Shown: positions 37,466 through 46,780 of the stretch, in pieces
Layout: every line of letters starts with the position of its first letter
Position numbering within the stretch: the first letter of the stretch is position 1
Origin: Antarctobacter sediminis
GTDB lineage: Bacteria; Pseudomonadota; Alphaproteobacteria; Rhodobacterales; Rhodobacteraceae
Reading direction: 5' to 3'
Length of the DNA: 64,000 nucleotides
NCBI RefSeq assembly: GCF_019218285.1
Contig: NZ_JAHUZG010000001.1
Location: 992,001 to 1,056,000, forward strand
The notes under the pieces: model-generated
What the model was told of the DNA's origin: nothing
Database searches by the model: none
The model's input: only the letters and a program-made list of their open reading frames with translations
Program-made: the position numbers and the translations under genes

Positions 37466-38131
37466 CTATCCGATCAGGCCGCGCACCACGCCAGAAAGCT
37501 CGTCGAAGTGGTCGATCACCCCTTCGGGATTCAACGCGCGGACGGCGTCGCCTTCGGGCGCGAATGTCACCAGCACGCAGGGCACGCCCGCCGCCGCTGC
37601 GGTCTTGCGGTCGGTGTCGCTGTCGCCCACCAGCAACGACGCCTCGCGCCGCCCGCCGCACAGATCCACCGAGGCCCAGTAAGGGGCCACGTCAGGCTTG
37701 CGCGTCGGTCCGGTATCGGCCCCGATCAGCGACCCAAAGAGATCGCGCACGCCGAGGCTGGTCAAAAGGACATGTGCCAACGCCTCGGGTTTGTTGGTGC
37801 AGACGCCCACCGCGTAATCCGCCGACCGCAGGGCCTGAACCGCCTCGACCGCGCCGTCGTAAAGGCGCGTGTGCACGTCGATCGACTCGCCGTAAAACTC
37901 CAGAAGGCGCGGATACCAGGCGTCGACCGTGGCCTCGTCCATGCGACCGGCGCGGGTCAGCCCCTCGGTCAACATCCGCCGACCGCCGCGCAGCGCCACC
38001 CCGGCATCGGCCAGCGGATCAAGGCTCACCGCCTCACCCATGCCGTCGAAACAGGCATTGGCCGCGGCGATGAGGTCGCCGCTGGTATCGGCCAATGTGC
38101 CGTCGAGGTCAAAAATTACGCATTTCTTCAT
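37466..38131 (-). CDS. HAD-family phosphatase, phosphoglycolate-phosphatase-like
   Basis: 221 residues. Motif I IFDLDGTLADTSGDL gives the nucleophilic Asp, motif II VCTNKPEALAH, motif III/IV LLVGDSDTDRKTAAAAG. Helical cap of subtype I lies between. It most resembles Gph-type phosphoglycolate phosphatases, but HAD specificity is hard to assign by eye. Its stop lies one base from the end of the convergent MmgE/PrpD gene. Confidence 0.88.
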   Translation of the reverse strand: MKKCVIFDLDGTLADTSGDLIAAANACFDGMGEAVSLDPLADAGVALRGGRRMLTEGLTRAGRMDEATVDAWYPRLLEFYGESIDVHTRLYDGAVEAVQALRSADYAVGVCTNKPEALAHVLLTSLGVRDLFGSLIGADTGPTRKPDVAPYWASVDLCGGRREASLLVGDSDTDRKTAAAAGVPCVLVTFAPEGDAVRALNPEGVIDHFDELSGVVRGLIG

Positions 38132-38254
38132 GGTTCGCCCCTGTGCCGGCAAAGGATGTCACATGCCGCAACCTGCCGTGATCCACGCCACCTTGCGCCA
38201 CTTCGCCACTCGGATAAAACGGGCACGAAAAAGAGGCAATTCCGGAGCAGCCTT

Positions 38255-39607
38255 ATGAGCACCGCCCTCATCACCCTTGCCGCTGGCAAGGGCACCCGCA
38301 TGAAATCGGATCTGCCCAAGGTCCTGCACCGGATCGCGGGGGCCCCGATGTTGTGGCATGCCCTGCGCGCCGGGGCCGCGCTGGACCCCGAGCGCAGCGT
38401 TGTCGTCGCCGGTCACGGCTTTGACCAGGTCGCCGCCTCTGTCCGAGAGTATGACCCCGAAATGCAGGTCGTCGAACAGGCCGAACAACTGGGCACGGGC
38501 CACGCGGTCAAGGTGGCGCTGCCCGCGCTGGAGGGGTTCGACGGCGACGTCGTCGTGCTTTATGGCGATACGCCCTTTATCTCGTCCGACACGCTGGAGG
38601 CGCTGCGCGCCGCTCGGGCCACGCATGACGTGGTGGTGCTTGGGTTTGAGGCCGCCGATCCCGGCCGATACGGGCGGCTGGTTCTGGACGGAGACGAGCT
38701 GGTCAAGATCGTCGAGTTCAAGGATGCCACCGACGCCGAGCGCCAGATCACCCTGTGCAATTCAGGGGTGATTGCCGTCGATGCGGCGCTGCTGATCCGG
38801 ATGCTGGCCAAGCTTGGCAATGACAACGCCAGCGGCGAATACTACCTGACCGACGTGCCGGAACTGGCGCGCGCCGAAGGTTACAAGGCCACCGTGGTGC
38901 GCTGTCCCGAGGCCGAGACTCTGGGCGTGAATTCGCGCAGCGACCTGGCCTTTGCCGAGGCCGCCTTTCAGGCGGCGGCACGGGCGGAGCTGCTGGACCT
39001 TGGCGTGACCATGCAGGCCCCCGAAACGGTGCATCTGGCCTGGGACACGGTGATCGGCCGCGATGCCGAGATCGAGCCGAACGTTGTCTTTGCCCCCGGC
39101 GTCACAGTGGAATCCGGCGCGCGGATCCGCGCCTTTTCGCATCTCGAAGGCTGTCACGTCAGCCGGGGTGCCATCGTCGGCCCCTATGCCCGCCTGCGCC
39201 CCGGCGCGGAACTGGCCGAGGACGTGCACGTGGGCAACTTTGTCGAGGTCAAGAACGCGGTGCTGCACGAGGCCGTCAAGGCCAACCACCTGACCTATAT
39301 TGGCGATGCCGAGATCGGCCAGAAAACCAACATCGGCGCAGGCACCATCACCTGCAACTATGACGGCGTGTTCAAGCACAAGACCACCATCGGCAAGAAC
39401 GCCTTTATCGGGTCCGACACCATGCTGGTGGCCCCGGTGTCCATCGGCGACGGCGCGATGACCGGGTCGGGATCGACCATCACCTCGGACGTGCCCGCCG
39501 GTGCGCTGGCCATTGCGCGCGGCAAACAGGAAACCAAACCCGACCTCGCCACGAAATTGATGAACATGCTGCGCGCCAAGAAGGCCAAGCAAAAGACAAA
39601 CGCCTGA
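38255..39607 (+). CDS. glmU: Bifunctional GlcNAc-1-P uridyltransferase / GlcN-1-P acetyltransferase
   Basis: 450 residues, complete. The N-terminal pyrophosphorylase has TLAAGKGTRMKSDLPKVLH and LYGDTPFI; the C-terminal left-handed beta-helix acetyltransferase has GPYARLRPGAELAEDVHVGN, KANHLTYIGDAEIG and NIGAGTITCNYDG. Makes UDP-GlcNAc for peptidoglycan and lipopolysaccharide. The start is set by GGAG 8 bases upstream. glmS follows after 36 bases. Confidence 0.97.
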   Translation: MSTALITLAAGKGTRMKSDLPKVLHRIAGAPMLWHALRAGAALDPERSVVVAGHGFDQVAASVREYDPEMQVVEQAEQLGTGHAVKVALPALEGFDGDVVVLYGDTPFISSDTLEALRAARATHDVVVLGFEAADPGRYGRLVLDGDELVKIVEFKDATDAERQITLCNSGVIAVDAALLIRMLAKLGNDNASGEYYLTDVPELARAEGYKATVVRCPEAETLGVNSRSDLAFAEAAFQAAARAELLDLGVTMQAPETVHLAWDTVIGRDAEIEPNVVFAPGVTVESGARIRAFSHLEGCHVSRGAIVGPYARLRPGAELAEDVHVGNFVEVKNAVLHEAVKANHLTYIGDAEIGQKTNIGAGTITCNYDGVFKHKTTIGKNAFIGSDTMLVAPVSIGDGAMTGSGSTITSDVPAGALAIARGKQETKPDLATKLMNMLRAKKAKQKTNA

Positions 39608-39623
39608 CCGGGCGTCCTTTTTT
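39600..39623 (+). terminator. Intrinsic-terminator-like hairpin between glmU and glmS
   Basis: ACGCC-TGACCG-GGCGT followed by CCTTTTTT. The stem overlaps the glmU stop codon and the T-run ends 20 bases before the glmS ATG. The stem is short (5 bp), so it may act as a partial terminator or attenuator rather than a full stop. Confidence 0.55.
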
Positions 39624-39643
39624 GACATAGGGAATTTGGAATC

Positions 39644-41461
39644 ATGTGTGGAATCGTAGGCATTCTGGGAAACCACGAAGTTGCCCCGCAATTGGTCGAG
39701 GCGCTGCGGCGGCTGGAATATCGCGGCTATGACAGCGCCGGCATCGCCACCGTGCATGACGGCAAGCTGGACCGCCGTCGCGCCATGGGCAAGCTGGTGA
39801 ACCTTTCGGACGAACTGGTCCATCACCCGCTGGCGGGCAAATCGGGCATTGGCCACACGCGTTGGGCCACTCATGGCGAGCCGTCGACAGACAATGCCCA
39901 CCCGCACCGTTCTGGCCCGGTCGCCGTGGTGCACAACGGAATCATAGAAAATTACAAAGAGTTGCGGGGCGAAGTTAAGGCGTCCGGCCTGGACCCGGTG
40001 ACCGAAACCGACACCGAAACCATCGCCCTGCTGACCCACAGCCTGATGATGTCCGGGCTTGGCCCGGTCGAGGCCGCCATGGCCTGTATCGACAAGCTGG
40101 AAGGCGCCTTTGCGCTGGCTTTCCTCTTCGATGGTGAAGAAAACCTGATGGTCGCTGCGCGCAAGGGATCGCCCCTTGCGGTGGGTCATGGCGAGGGCGA
40201 AATGTATGTCGGATCGGACGCCATCGCGCTGGCCCCGCTGACGCCGCAGATCACCTATCTTGAAGAAGGCGACCGCGCCGTGCTGACCCGCGACGGCGTG
40301 ACCATCCGGGACGAGGAAGGCCGTCTGGTCAACCGCGAGATGCGCACCATCCGCATGGATGCTGCGCGGGTGGACAAGGCCGGGTACAAGCACTTCATGG
40401 CCAAGGAAATCGCCGAGCAACCTTCGGTCCTGTCGAATGCGCTGAACGCCTATCTCACCGAAGACGGCATCGCCCTGCCGGATCCCGGCATCGATTTCAC
40501 CAAGATCGAACGGCTGACCATGGTGGCCTGCGGCACCGCCTATTACGCCTGTTTCACCGCAAAATACTGGTTCGAACAATTGGCCGGCCTGCCGGTCGAG
40601 GTCGATATCGCGAGCGAGTTCCGCTATCGCGAACCTCCGGTCCTGCCGGGCACGGCGGCGCTGTTCGTTTCGCAATCGGGTGAAACGGCGGACACGCTGG
40701 CGGCGCTGCGCTATTGCCGGGACAAGGCTGACAGCATCTATTCCGTGGTCAACGTGCCGGACAGTTCCATCGCCCGGGAAAGCGATCTGGCCCTGCCCAT
40801 TCATGCGGGCGTGGAGATCGGCGTGGCCTCGACCAAGGCCTTTACCTGCCAGTTGAATGTGCTGCTGTTGTTGGCACTGAAAGCGGCCGAGGCGCGTGGG
40901 CATTTGGACGCCGAGGCACGGGAAGAGATCCTGAAGGGCCTGCGCGCTTTGCCGGGCACTTTCAACGCCGCACTGGACCGCGACGAAGCCATCGCAGGCG
41001 TGGCCCGCAAGCTGGCCGAGGCGCGCGACATCCTGTTCCTGGGTCGCGGGCTGATGTACCCTCTGGCCCTGGAAGGGGCATTGAAATTGAAAGAAATCAG
41101 CTACATACACGCCGAAGCTTATGCGTCAGGCGAGCTCAAGCACGGGCCTATCGCGCTGATTGACAAACATGTGCCGGTGGTGGTCATGGCCCCCAAGGAC
41201 GCGCTGTTCGAAAAGACCGTGTCGAACATGCAGGAGGTCATGGCGCGCGGCGGCAAGGTCTGCCTGATCACCGATGCCGAAGGCGCGGCCGCTGCCGGTC
41301 AGGATGTCTGGCGGGTGATCCAGATGCCAACGGTGCCGGATGTCCTGTCACCCATCCTTTATGCACTGCCGGCGCAGTTGCTGGCCTATCACACGGCCAT
41401 TGCCAAAGGCACCGACGTGGACCAGCCGCGCAACCTCGCAAAATCCGTGACGGTGGAGTGA
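39644..41461 (+). CDS. glmS: Glutamine--fructose-6-phosphate aminotransferase
   Basis: 605 residues. N-terminal Ntn glutaminase with catalytic Cys1 (MCGIVGILG), RLEYRGYDSAGIA, and HTRWATHGEPS; two SIS isomerase domains (CGTAYYACFTAKYWFE, FVSQSGETADTLAALR, SYIHAEAYASGELKHGPIAL) and the conserved C-terminal DVDQPRNLAKSVTVE. Supplies glucosamine-6-phosphate upstream of GlmU. No ribozyme-type leader is present in the short intergenic region, as expected for a Gram-negative. Confidence 0.98.
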   Translation: MCGIVGILGNHEVAPQLVEALRRLEYRGYDSAGIATVHDGKLDRRRAMGKLVNLSDELVHHPLAGKSGIGHTRWATHGEPSTDNAHPHRSGPVAVVHNGIIENYKELRGEVKASGLDPVTETDTETIALLTHSLMMSGLGPVEAAMACIDKLEGAFALAFLFDGEENLMVAARKGSPLAVGHGEGEMYVGSDAIALAPLTPQITYLEEGDRAVLTRDGVTIRDEEGRLVNREMRTIRMDAARVDKAGYKHFMAKEIAEQPSVLSNALNAYLTEDGIALPDPGIDFTKIERLTMVACGTAYYACFTAKYWFEQLAGLPVEVDIASEFRYREPPVLPGTAALFVSQSGETADTLAALRYCRDKADSIYSVVNVPDSSIARESDLALPIHAGVEIGVASTKAFTCQLNVLLLLALKAAEARGHLDAEAREEILKGLRALPGTFNAALDRDEAIAGVARKLAEARDILFLGRGLMYPLALEGALKLKEISYIHAEAYASGELKHGPIALIDKHVPVVVMAPKDALFEKTVSNMQEVMARGGKVCLITDAEGAAAAGQDVWRVIQMPTVPDVLSPILYALPAQLLAYHTAIAKGTDVDQPRNLAKSVTVE

Positions 41462-41477
41462 ATGGCACCGGGGGAGG

Positions 41478-41498
41478 CGATTTTTCTATGAAAAATCG
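41478..41498. terminator. AT-rich hairpin downstream of glmS
   Basis: CGATTTTTC-TAT-GAAAAATCG, a perfect 9-bp stem with a 3-nt loop, starts 17 bases after the glmS stop. It is directly followed by the dispersed repeat element. Probably a transcription end or processing site. Confidence 0.5.
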
Positions 41499-41500
41499 GC

Positions 41501-41576
41501 AGGGGGCGCTGCCCCCGGCGCCCTGCGGGCACCTCCCCCGGAGTATTTCGACCAAGAAGAAACAAGGGGAAGCAGC
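41501..41576 (+). repeat. Dispersed intergenic repeat, subfamily 2, copy between glmS and the AlkD-like gene
   Basis: Hairpin GGGGGC-GCT-GCCCCC at 41502-41516, then CCTCCCCCGGAGTATTTCG (41532-41550), ACCAAGAAGAAACAAGG and GGAAGCAGC directly before the ATG at 41577. The purine-rich tail acts as the Shine-Dalgarno region. Compare 23465-23526, where the tail differs by only a few bases. Confidence 0.85.
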
Positions 41577-42254
41577 ATGACCCTGGATGAGGCACTCGCC
41601 CTGTTGAACGCGCAGGGTGATGCGGACCGTGCCGCCGGAGCGGCGGCCTATCACAAGGTGGACCGGGTCTATCTTGGGGTGCCCAATCCCGTGCTGAACG
41701 ACCTGTCCCGCGATTGGCGGGCAGAGATGGATCTGGAGGCGCGCGTCGCGCTGGCCGATGCGCTGTGGCAAAGCGACATCCACGAAGCGCGGATCCTTGC
41801 GGCGAAACTGTTGACGCAGGCGCGCATCCGCCCCGACGAGGCGGTCTGGCGGTTGATCTGCTCATGGGTGCCGGGTTTTGACGCCTGGGCCGTGGCCGAT
41901 CATGCCTGTATGGCGGGGCATCGCCGGGTCATGGCAGATTTGTCGCGGCTGGACGAGATCGAGGCTTGGACCGGCAGCGATCACTTATGGACCAAACGCG
42001 CCGCGCTGGTCATGACGCTGCCGTTGGCGCGTCTGAACTTTCCCAAACCCGAGCAGGTCGCCGCGCGCAACCGGGTTCTGGGCTGGGCCGCTGGCTATGT
42101 GCCGGATCAGCAGTGGTTCATCCAGAAAGCCATTGCCTGGTGGCTGCGCGACCTGTCGAAACATGACGCAGAGGCCGCGCGCGGCTTTCTGGATGTGCAT
42201 GGCCGCGAGATGAAGTCATTTGCCCGCAAGGAAGCGGGCAAATACCTGTCTTAG
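41577..42254 (+). CDS. DNA alkylation repair (AlkD-like) glycosylase
   Basis: 225 residues made of ALK/HEAT-like helical repeats. Features such as HKVDRVYLGVPNPVLNDLSR, ALWQSDIHEARILAAKLL, WTGSDHLWTKRAALVMTLPL and DQQWFIQKAIAWWLRDLSKH match the AlkD family, which excises N3/N7-alkylated purines without base flipping. The last four bases overlap the convergent lipoprotein gene. Confidence 0.9.
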   Translation: MTLDEALALLNAQGDADRAAGAAAYHKVDRVYLGVPNPVLNDLSRDWRAEMDLEARVALADALWQSDIHEARILAAKLLTQARIRPDEAVWRLICSWVPGFDAWAVADHACMAGHRRVMADLSRLDEIEAWTGSDHLWTKRAALVMTLPLARLNFPKPEQVAARNRVLGWAAGYVPDQQWFIQKAIAWWLRDLSKHDAEAARGFLDVHGREMKSFARKEAGKYLS

Positions 42255-42739
42255 CCTCCGGCGAAGACCTTGAGCGTCGGCAGATCGGTCAGCGGCGCTT
42301 CGATCAGCCGCATGGCCGCCAGCGAGATCCGGCTGCCGCCTGTACTGGGCCCTTCGATCGGGATCAATTCGACCTGCGCCGATTTTCCCGTAGCCGGGTT
42401 CAGCACCCGCCCCTGTTGGCGGCTGGTCACCAGCGGCGTTTCCAGCCAAAAACCCGCCGCCGCCGGGTCGCCGAGGCTGGCCACCGTTTCACCAAGCGCC
42501 GTTTCGCCACCGGGTTTCGGCGCTGCGGCGGCCTTTTTGCGTTCGTCCGGGGTGGTCGTATCGAATTGTTCCGCTGTACGAGCCCCGGCCGGAGGTCGCA
42601 CCGCACCGGTTTCCGGCACGGGTTGCGGTTGCGCCGCCGGGGCCGGCCCTTCGGGGCGGTCCTTGAGGAACGGCAGTTTGCCGCAGCCCGCGGGCAGCAG
42701 GGCCGCGACGGCCAGCATGGATATCAGGATACCGCGCAA
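42251..42739 (-). CDS. Putative lipoprotein, unknown
   Basis: 162 residues starting MRGILISMLAVAALLPAGC, with lipobox PAGC. A Pro/Ala-rich tether (about 25-85) leads to a small C-terminal domain (SRQQGRVLNPATGKSAQVEL, MRLIEAPLTDLPTLKVFAGG). Similar Rhodobacterales proteins are sometimes mislabelled as sugar-acid dehydratases, but no enzyme motif is visible here. Divergent from moaA. Confidence 0.75.
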   Translation of the reverse strand: MRGILISMLAVAALLPAGCGKLPFLKDRPEGPAPAAQPQPVPETGAVRPPAGARTAEQFDTTTPDERKKAAAAPKPGGETALGETVASLGDPAAAGFWLETPLVTSRQQGRVLNPATGKSAQVELIPIEGPSTGGSRISLAAMRLIEAPLTDLPTLKVFAGG

Positions 42740-42815
42740 ATCTACGCCTTTCGTCTAGATGACTTTTCTGTCGGCACTCTTGCCGAATTTCCGACCGATG
42801 ACTACTCTCTCGCAC

Positions 42816-43823
42816 ATGACACAGCCGCTCATCGATCCTTTTCAGCGCCCGATCTCATATCTTCGGGTCTCCGTCACCGACCGCTGCGATTTTCGCTGCG
42901 TCTACTGCATGTCGGAGAACATGACGTTCCTGCCGAAGAAAGAGCTGCTGACGCTCGAAGAGCTGGATCGCATGTGTTCGACCTTTGTGCGACTGGGTGT
43001 CGAGAAATTGCGCATAACCGGCGGTGAACCGCTGGTCCGGCGCGATATCCTGACCTTCTTCCGCCGCATGACCCGGCATCTGGACACCGGTGCCCTTAAG
43101 GAACTGACGCTGACGACCAATGGCTCTCAACTGGAGCGGTTTGCGGGCGATCTGTATGAAGCGGGCGTGCGGCGGGTGAACGTCTCGCTCGATACGCTGG
43201 ACGAAAAGAAATTCGCCGATGTGACCCGTTGGGGCCGGCTGCCGCAGGTTCTGAGAGGGCTGGACGCCGCGCAGAAAGCCGGTTTGAGGGTCAAGATCAA
43301 CGCTGTGGCTCTGAAAGGGTTCAACGAAGACGAATTGTTCTCGATAACCGAATGGGCGGCGGAACGCGACATGGACCTGACCTGGATCGAGGTCATGCCG
43401 ATGGGCGATATTGGCAACGAGGATCGGCTTGACCAGTACTGGAAGCTGTCGGATCTTCGGGCGAAGCTGTCAGAACAATATTCGCTGACAGACCTACCCG
43501 AACGCACCGGTGGCCCGGCGCGCTACGTGAGACTGGAAGAAACGGGGCAGAAGATCGGATTTATCACGCCCCTGACACATAACTTCTGTGAAAGTTGCAA
43601 CAGGGTGCGCCTGACCTGCACGGGGGAGTTGTTCATGTGCCTTGGGCAGGAAGACAATGCCGACCTGCGCGCCGCCCTGCGCAACCATCCCGGTGACGAT
43701 GCCCCGCTGGAATCCGCGATCCGTGATGCGATCTCGCTCAAACCCAAGGGCCATGATTTCGACTATTCGCGCCAGACGGTCGACGGGCGGGTATCGCGTC
43801 ACATGAGCCATACCGGCGGATGA
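42816..43823 (+). CDS. moaA: GTP 3',8-cyclase (molybdenum cofactor biosynthesis)
   Basis: Radical-SAM enzyme (335 residues). N-terminal cluster Cys24, Cys28 and Cys31 in [11 protein letters not shown]-side C-terminal cluster in [20 protein letters not shown]; and the conserved terminal Gly-Gly (SHTGG). Converts GTP to 3',8-cyclo-GTP with MoaC. The start [19 protein letters not shown] was preferred over two upstream Mets by family length. Other moa genes are not in the window. Confidence 0.96.
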   Translation: MTQPLIDPFQRPISYLRVSVTDRCDFRCVYCMSENMTFLPKKELLTLEELDRMCSTFVRLGVEKLRITGGEPLVRRDILTFFRRMTRHLDTGALKELTLTTNGSQLERFAGDLYEAGVRRVNVSLDTLDEKKFADVTRWGRLPQVLRGLDAAQKAGLRVKINAVALKGFNEDELFSITEWAAERDMDLTWIEVMPMGDIGNEDRLDQYWKLSDLRAKLSEQYSLTDLPERTGGPARYVRLEETGQKIGFITPLTHNFCESCNRVRLTCTGELFMCLGQEDNADLRAALRNHPGDDAPLESAIRDAISLKPKGHDFDYSRQTVDGRVSRHMSHTGG

Positions 43824-43870
43824 CTTGTTTTTGATCCGGCGGAGCGGCTGCGCCGCGCTGGATTTTGCGA

Positions 43871-43920
43871 TGAGGGGCGCTGCCCCTCAAACTCCCCGGG
43901 ATATTTTCGGACAGAAGAAA
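43871..43920 (+). repeat. Dispersed intergenic repeat, subfamily 1, downstream of moaA
   Basis: Perfect hairpin TGAGGGGC-GCT-GCCCCTCA (43871-43889) followed by ACTCCCCGGGATATTTTC and GGACAGAAGAAA. It lies in the 318-base gap between convergent moaA and anmK, which otherwise contains no gene except a doubtful 45-codon ORF at 43968-44105. Confidence 0.9.
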
Positions 43921-44090
43921 CGGCAGGCGCCTGTCAGCGTTTCGGGATCAGAAACCTTTCCTTAACCATGATCGACCAATCTTGGTTTTGCGGGACAGGC
44001 GGGGACGCCGATGACCGCGACAGGAGAAGCGTTGGCTTCCCGGGCTCGTCTCGTATTGCGGGACGGGCCCTTATCTTGTGGGGCGCCCTG

Positions 44091-44138
44091 TTTCTTCTGT
44101 CCTGAAATATCCCCGCCGGAGGCCCGCGCCGCAGGCGC
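44091..44138 (-). repeat. Dispersed intergenic repeat, subfamily 1, downstream of anmK (inverted)
   Basis: On the minus strand: hairpin GCGCC-TGC-GGCGC (44138-44126), then CCGGCGGGGATATTTCAGG and ACAGAAGAAA. It faces the copy at 43871-43920 tail to tail, so the two form long inverted repeats around a 170-base stretch. Confidence 0.85.
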
Positions 44139-44141
44139 GAT

Positions 44142-45248
44142 TCAACCCTCGACCCGCTCGGGATGACTGATTTGTCCGCCGCCGACCGGGGTGCTCACAC
44201 CCGTCGTTGCCGGCGCAGAGGTTGGCAGGCCGCGTGCGACGCGCACTGCAAGATAGGCAAAGGCCTGCGCCTCGAGCATATCTCCGTCCAGTCCCGCCTT
44301 TTCGACCGGTTCGACCGGGCAATCCAGGCCTGCGGCCAGCATTCGCATCATCACCGGGTTCTTGCGGCCACCGCCGGTGACCAGCACACGGTCGGGCGGG
44401 CTGGGGCAATGTTCCATGCCTTGCATGACCGCGGCCGCCGCCATGCCGGTCATCGTGGCCGCGGCATCGGCGTCGGAGAGTTCGCGCACAAGGTCCAGCA
44501 TCAGCGAAAAATCGTCACGGTCCAGCGACTTGGGTGGCATCTTGCGGAAGTAGGCCTCGTCAAGGAAAAGTTCCAGCGCGCCTTCCTCGACCCGGCCTTT
44601 GCGGGCGATACCTCCGTCGCGGTCGCAGTCGAGGCCCAGACGTTCGGCCACCAGGTCGTTGATCGGCGCATTGGCAGGACCGGTGTCGAAGGCCAGCAGC
44701 GCGCCATCGGCTTCGGGCCGGTCCTTGCTGGGGTCGACCCAGGTCAGGTTGCCGACGCCACCGAGGTTGAGAAAGCACAGCGGGCGCTTGGCGCCGATCC
44801 GGCGGGCGCAGGCCCAGTGGAAAAAAGGCGCCAGGGGCGCGCCCTCTCCGCCAAGGGCCACGTCCGCCGAGCGGAAGTCCCAGACCACCGGTTTGCCGAG
44901 TGTCTGCGCCAGCGCAGCCCCGTCGCCCAGTTGATGCGTGCCGCGGCCACGCGGGTCATGGGCGAGGGTTTGACCGTGAAACCCCACCAGTTGCGCGCCC
45001 GGAAAGCGCGAGAGCAGTTCCGAATGAGCGGATTGTACGACCTGCAAGGGGGCGTCAAGATTTTCGCCCGGCCATGACCCGAGCGCGGATTTCAGAATCG
45101 CGCGTTCTGCCGCGGTGTAGGCACGATAGCCGCTGGTGCCGAAATCGAGGATCGACACGCCATCGGTGTGCAGCATGGCCGCATCCACCCCGTCCAGCGA
45201 GGTCCCGGACATGGCGCCAAGCGCCCAGACGGCCCCTTCTTTCAACAT
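44142..45248 (-). CDS. anmK: Anhydro-N-acetylmuramic acid kinase
   Basis: 368 residues of the ASKHA fold: [58 protein letters not shown] and [15 protein letters not shown]. Phosphorylates and hydrolyses 1,6-anhydro-MurNAc from cell-wall turnover to MurNAc-6-P. It links to the nearby glmU/glmS amino-sugar genes only functionally. Divergent from tyrS with a 62-base gap. Confidence 0.95.
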   Translation of the reverse strand: MLKEGAVWALGAMSGTSLDGVDAAMLHTDGVSILDFGTSGYRAYTAAERAILKSALGSWPGENLDAPLQVVQSAHSELLSRFPGAQLVGFHGQTLAHDPRGRGTHQLGDGAALAQTLGKPVVWDFRSADVALGGEGAPLAPFFHWACARRIGAKRPLCFLNLGGVGNLTWVDPSKDRPEADGALLAFDTGPANAPINDLVAERLGLDCDRDGGIARKGRVEEGALELFLDEAYFRKMPPKSLDRDDFSLMLDLVRELSDADAAATMTGMAAAAVMQGMEHCPSPPDRVLVTGGGRKNPVMMRMLAAGLDCPVEPVEKAGLDGDMLEAQAFAYLAVRVARGLPTSAPATTGVSTPVGGGQISHPERVEG

Positions 45249-45310
45249 GCTCTTTCCCTCGGCCCTGCCCGCGCTTATACCTGCGCCGCGCAGTATACAG
45301 AGGCACCGAC

Positions 45311-46564
45311 ATGACCTACCATCCCAAATCGGATTTCATGGCCGTCATGATGCAACGCGGCTACCTTGCCGATTGCACCGATTACCAGGCGCTGGACGAC
45401 GCGCTGTCGAACGGGGTGGTGACCGCCTATATCGGCTATGACGCCACGGCGCAGTCGCTGCACGTGGGGCATCTGCTGAACATCATGATGCTGCGCTGGT
45501 TGCAAAAGACCGGGCACAAGCCGATCACCCTGATGGGTGGCGGCACGACCAAGGTGGGCGATCCGTCCTTCCGTTCGGACGAGCGTCCGCTGTTGGGGCC
45601 GGAGCAGATCGACGCCAATATCGACGGCATGAAACAGGTCTTTGCCAAGTACCTGTCCTACGGCGATGCGCCCACCGATGCGCTGATGCTGAACAATGCC
45701 GAATGGCTGGACAGCCTGAACTATCTCGAGTTCCTGCGGGACATCGGGCGGCATTTCTCGGTCAACCGGATGCTGTCCTTTGAATCGGTGAAGTCGCGGC
45801 TGGACCGCGAGCAATCGCTGTCCTTCCTCGAATTCAACTACATGATCCTGCAAGCCTATGACTTCCTGGAGCTTCACCGCCGCTATGGCTGTACGCTCCA
45901 GATGGGCGGCAGTGACCAGTGGGGCAATATCGTCAACGGGATCGACCTGACACGCCGCGTGCTGGACAGCGAGATCTTTGGCCTGACCTCGCCCCTGCTG
46001 ACCACTTCGGACGGGCGCAAGATGGGCAAGAGCCAGGGCGGCGCGATCTGGCTGAACGCCGACATGCTCTCGCCTTACGAGTTCTGGCAATTCTGGCGCA
46101 ACACGACCGACGCGGATGTGGGCCGGTTCATGAAGCTTTATACCGAGCTGCCGGTCGAGGAATGTGAACGTTTGGGCGCGCTGGCCGGGTCCGAGATCAA
46201 CGATGCCAAGATCATCCTTGCCAACGAAGTGACCAAGCTGTGCCACGGCGCCGAAGCCGCAGCCGCGGCAGAGGCTACCGCGCGCGAAGTCTTTGAAAAA
46301 GGCGGCGTGGGCGATGACCTGCCGACGCTGGAACTGACCCCGGCGGACCTGGGCGACGGGATTTCCATCGTTCAACTGATCGTGAAATCGGGTCTGGCCA
46401 AGTCCGGCAAGGAGGCCAAGCGCCTGATCGCCGAGAATGGCGCGAAGATCGACGATGCGCCGCTGACCGATGCCGGCATGATGCTGGACGCGGGCGCGCT
46501 GTCCTCGCCGGTCAAACTGTCGGCGGGCAAAAAGCGGCACGCGCTGGTCAAGCTGGCCCAGTGA
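45311..46564 (+). CDS. tyrS: Tyrosyl-tRNA synthetase
   Basis: Class I aminoacyl-tRNA synthetase (417 residues). Adenylate-site HVGH at residues 51-54, the tyrosine-specific [12 protein letters not shown] and [24 protein letters not shown] as the KMSKS loop near 236, and a C-terminal S4 RNA-binding domain ([21 protein letters not shown] key part). The start at [13 protein letters not shown] is the family start. Confidence 0.97.
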   Translation: MTYHPKSDFMAVMMQRGYLADCTDYQALDDALSNGVVTAYIGYDATAQSLHVGHLLNIMMLRWLQKTGHKPITLMGGGTTKVGDPSFRSDERPLLGPEQIDANIDGMKQVFAKYLSYGDAPTDALMLNNAEWLDSLNYLEFLRDIGRHFSVNRMLSFESVKSRLDREQSLSFLEFNYMILQAYDFLELHRRYGCTLQMGGSDQWGNIVNGIDLTRRVLDSEIFGLTSPLLTTSDGRKMGKSQGGAIWLNADMLSPYEFWQFWRNTTDADVGRFMKLYTELPVEECERLGALAGSEINDAKIILANEVTKLCHGAEAAAAAEATAREVFEKGGVGDDLPTLELTPADLGDGISIVQLIVKSGLAKSGKEAKRLIAENGAKIDDAPLTDAGMMLDAGALSSPVKLSAGKKRHALVKLAQ

Positions 46565-46598
46565 ACCTTTCGGCGCGGGTGGTGCGGGTGGTGCGGAT

Positions 46599-46742
46599 CT
46601 AGAACAGCATCTGGATCAGCGCCAGCGCGCCGAAGGGCAGCGACAGCAGACAGGCCAGCAAAAGCGCCGCGCCAGAGGTTGGCCTTGGCCGGGTGGCGCT
46701 GAGAACGCGGGTCGAAACGGGGCGGTGCAAAGCGTTTTTCAT
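46599..46742 (-). CDS. Possible 47-residue membrane peptide
   Basis: Short ORF starting MKNALHRPVSTRVLSATRPR, then one hydrophobic helix (GAALLLACLLSLPFGALALIQ key part) and a C-terminal QMLF. The positively charged N-terminus and single span fit a small inner-membrane protein. No strong Shine-Dalgarno is visible, so coding status is uncertain. It is divergent from the acyltransferase-like gene. Confidence 0.4.
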   Translation of the reverse strand: MKNALHRPVSTRVLSATRPRPTSGAALLLACLLSLPFGALALIQMLF

Positions 46743-46780
46743 GGGGTCAGTTAACAGCATGGAAACTTTCCATGAGGTTA

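Noticed and set aside
37508-38254. In-frame upstream extension of glmU by 249 codons
   Set aside because: The extension is antisense to the HAD phosphatase gene; the family start with GGAG at the right distance is at 38255.
38762-41110. Minus-strand open frame of 782 codons opposite glmU and glmS
   Set aside because: Antisense shadow of two essential, fully conserved genes.
43968-44105. 45-codon ORF between moaA and anmK
   Set aside because: No Shine-Dalgarno sequence, skewed composition, and its end lies inside a dispersed repeat; reported only within the repeat-pair finding.
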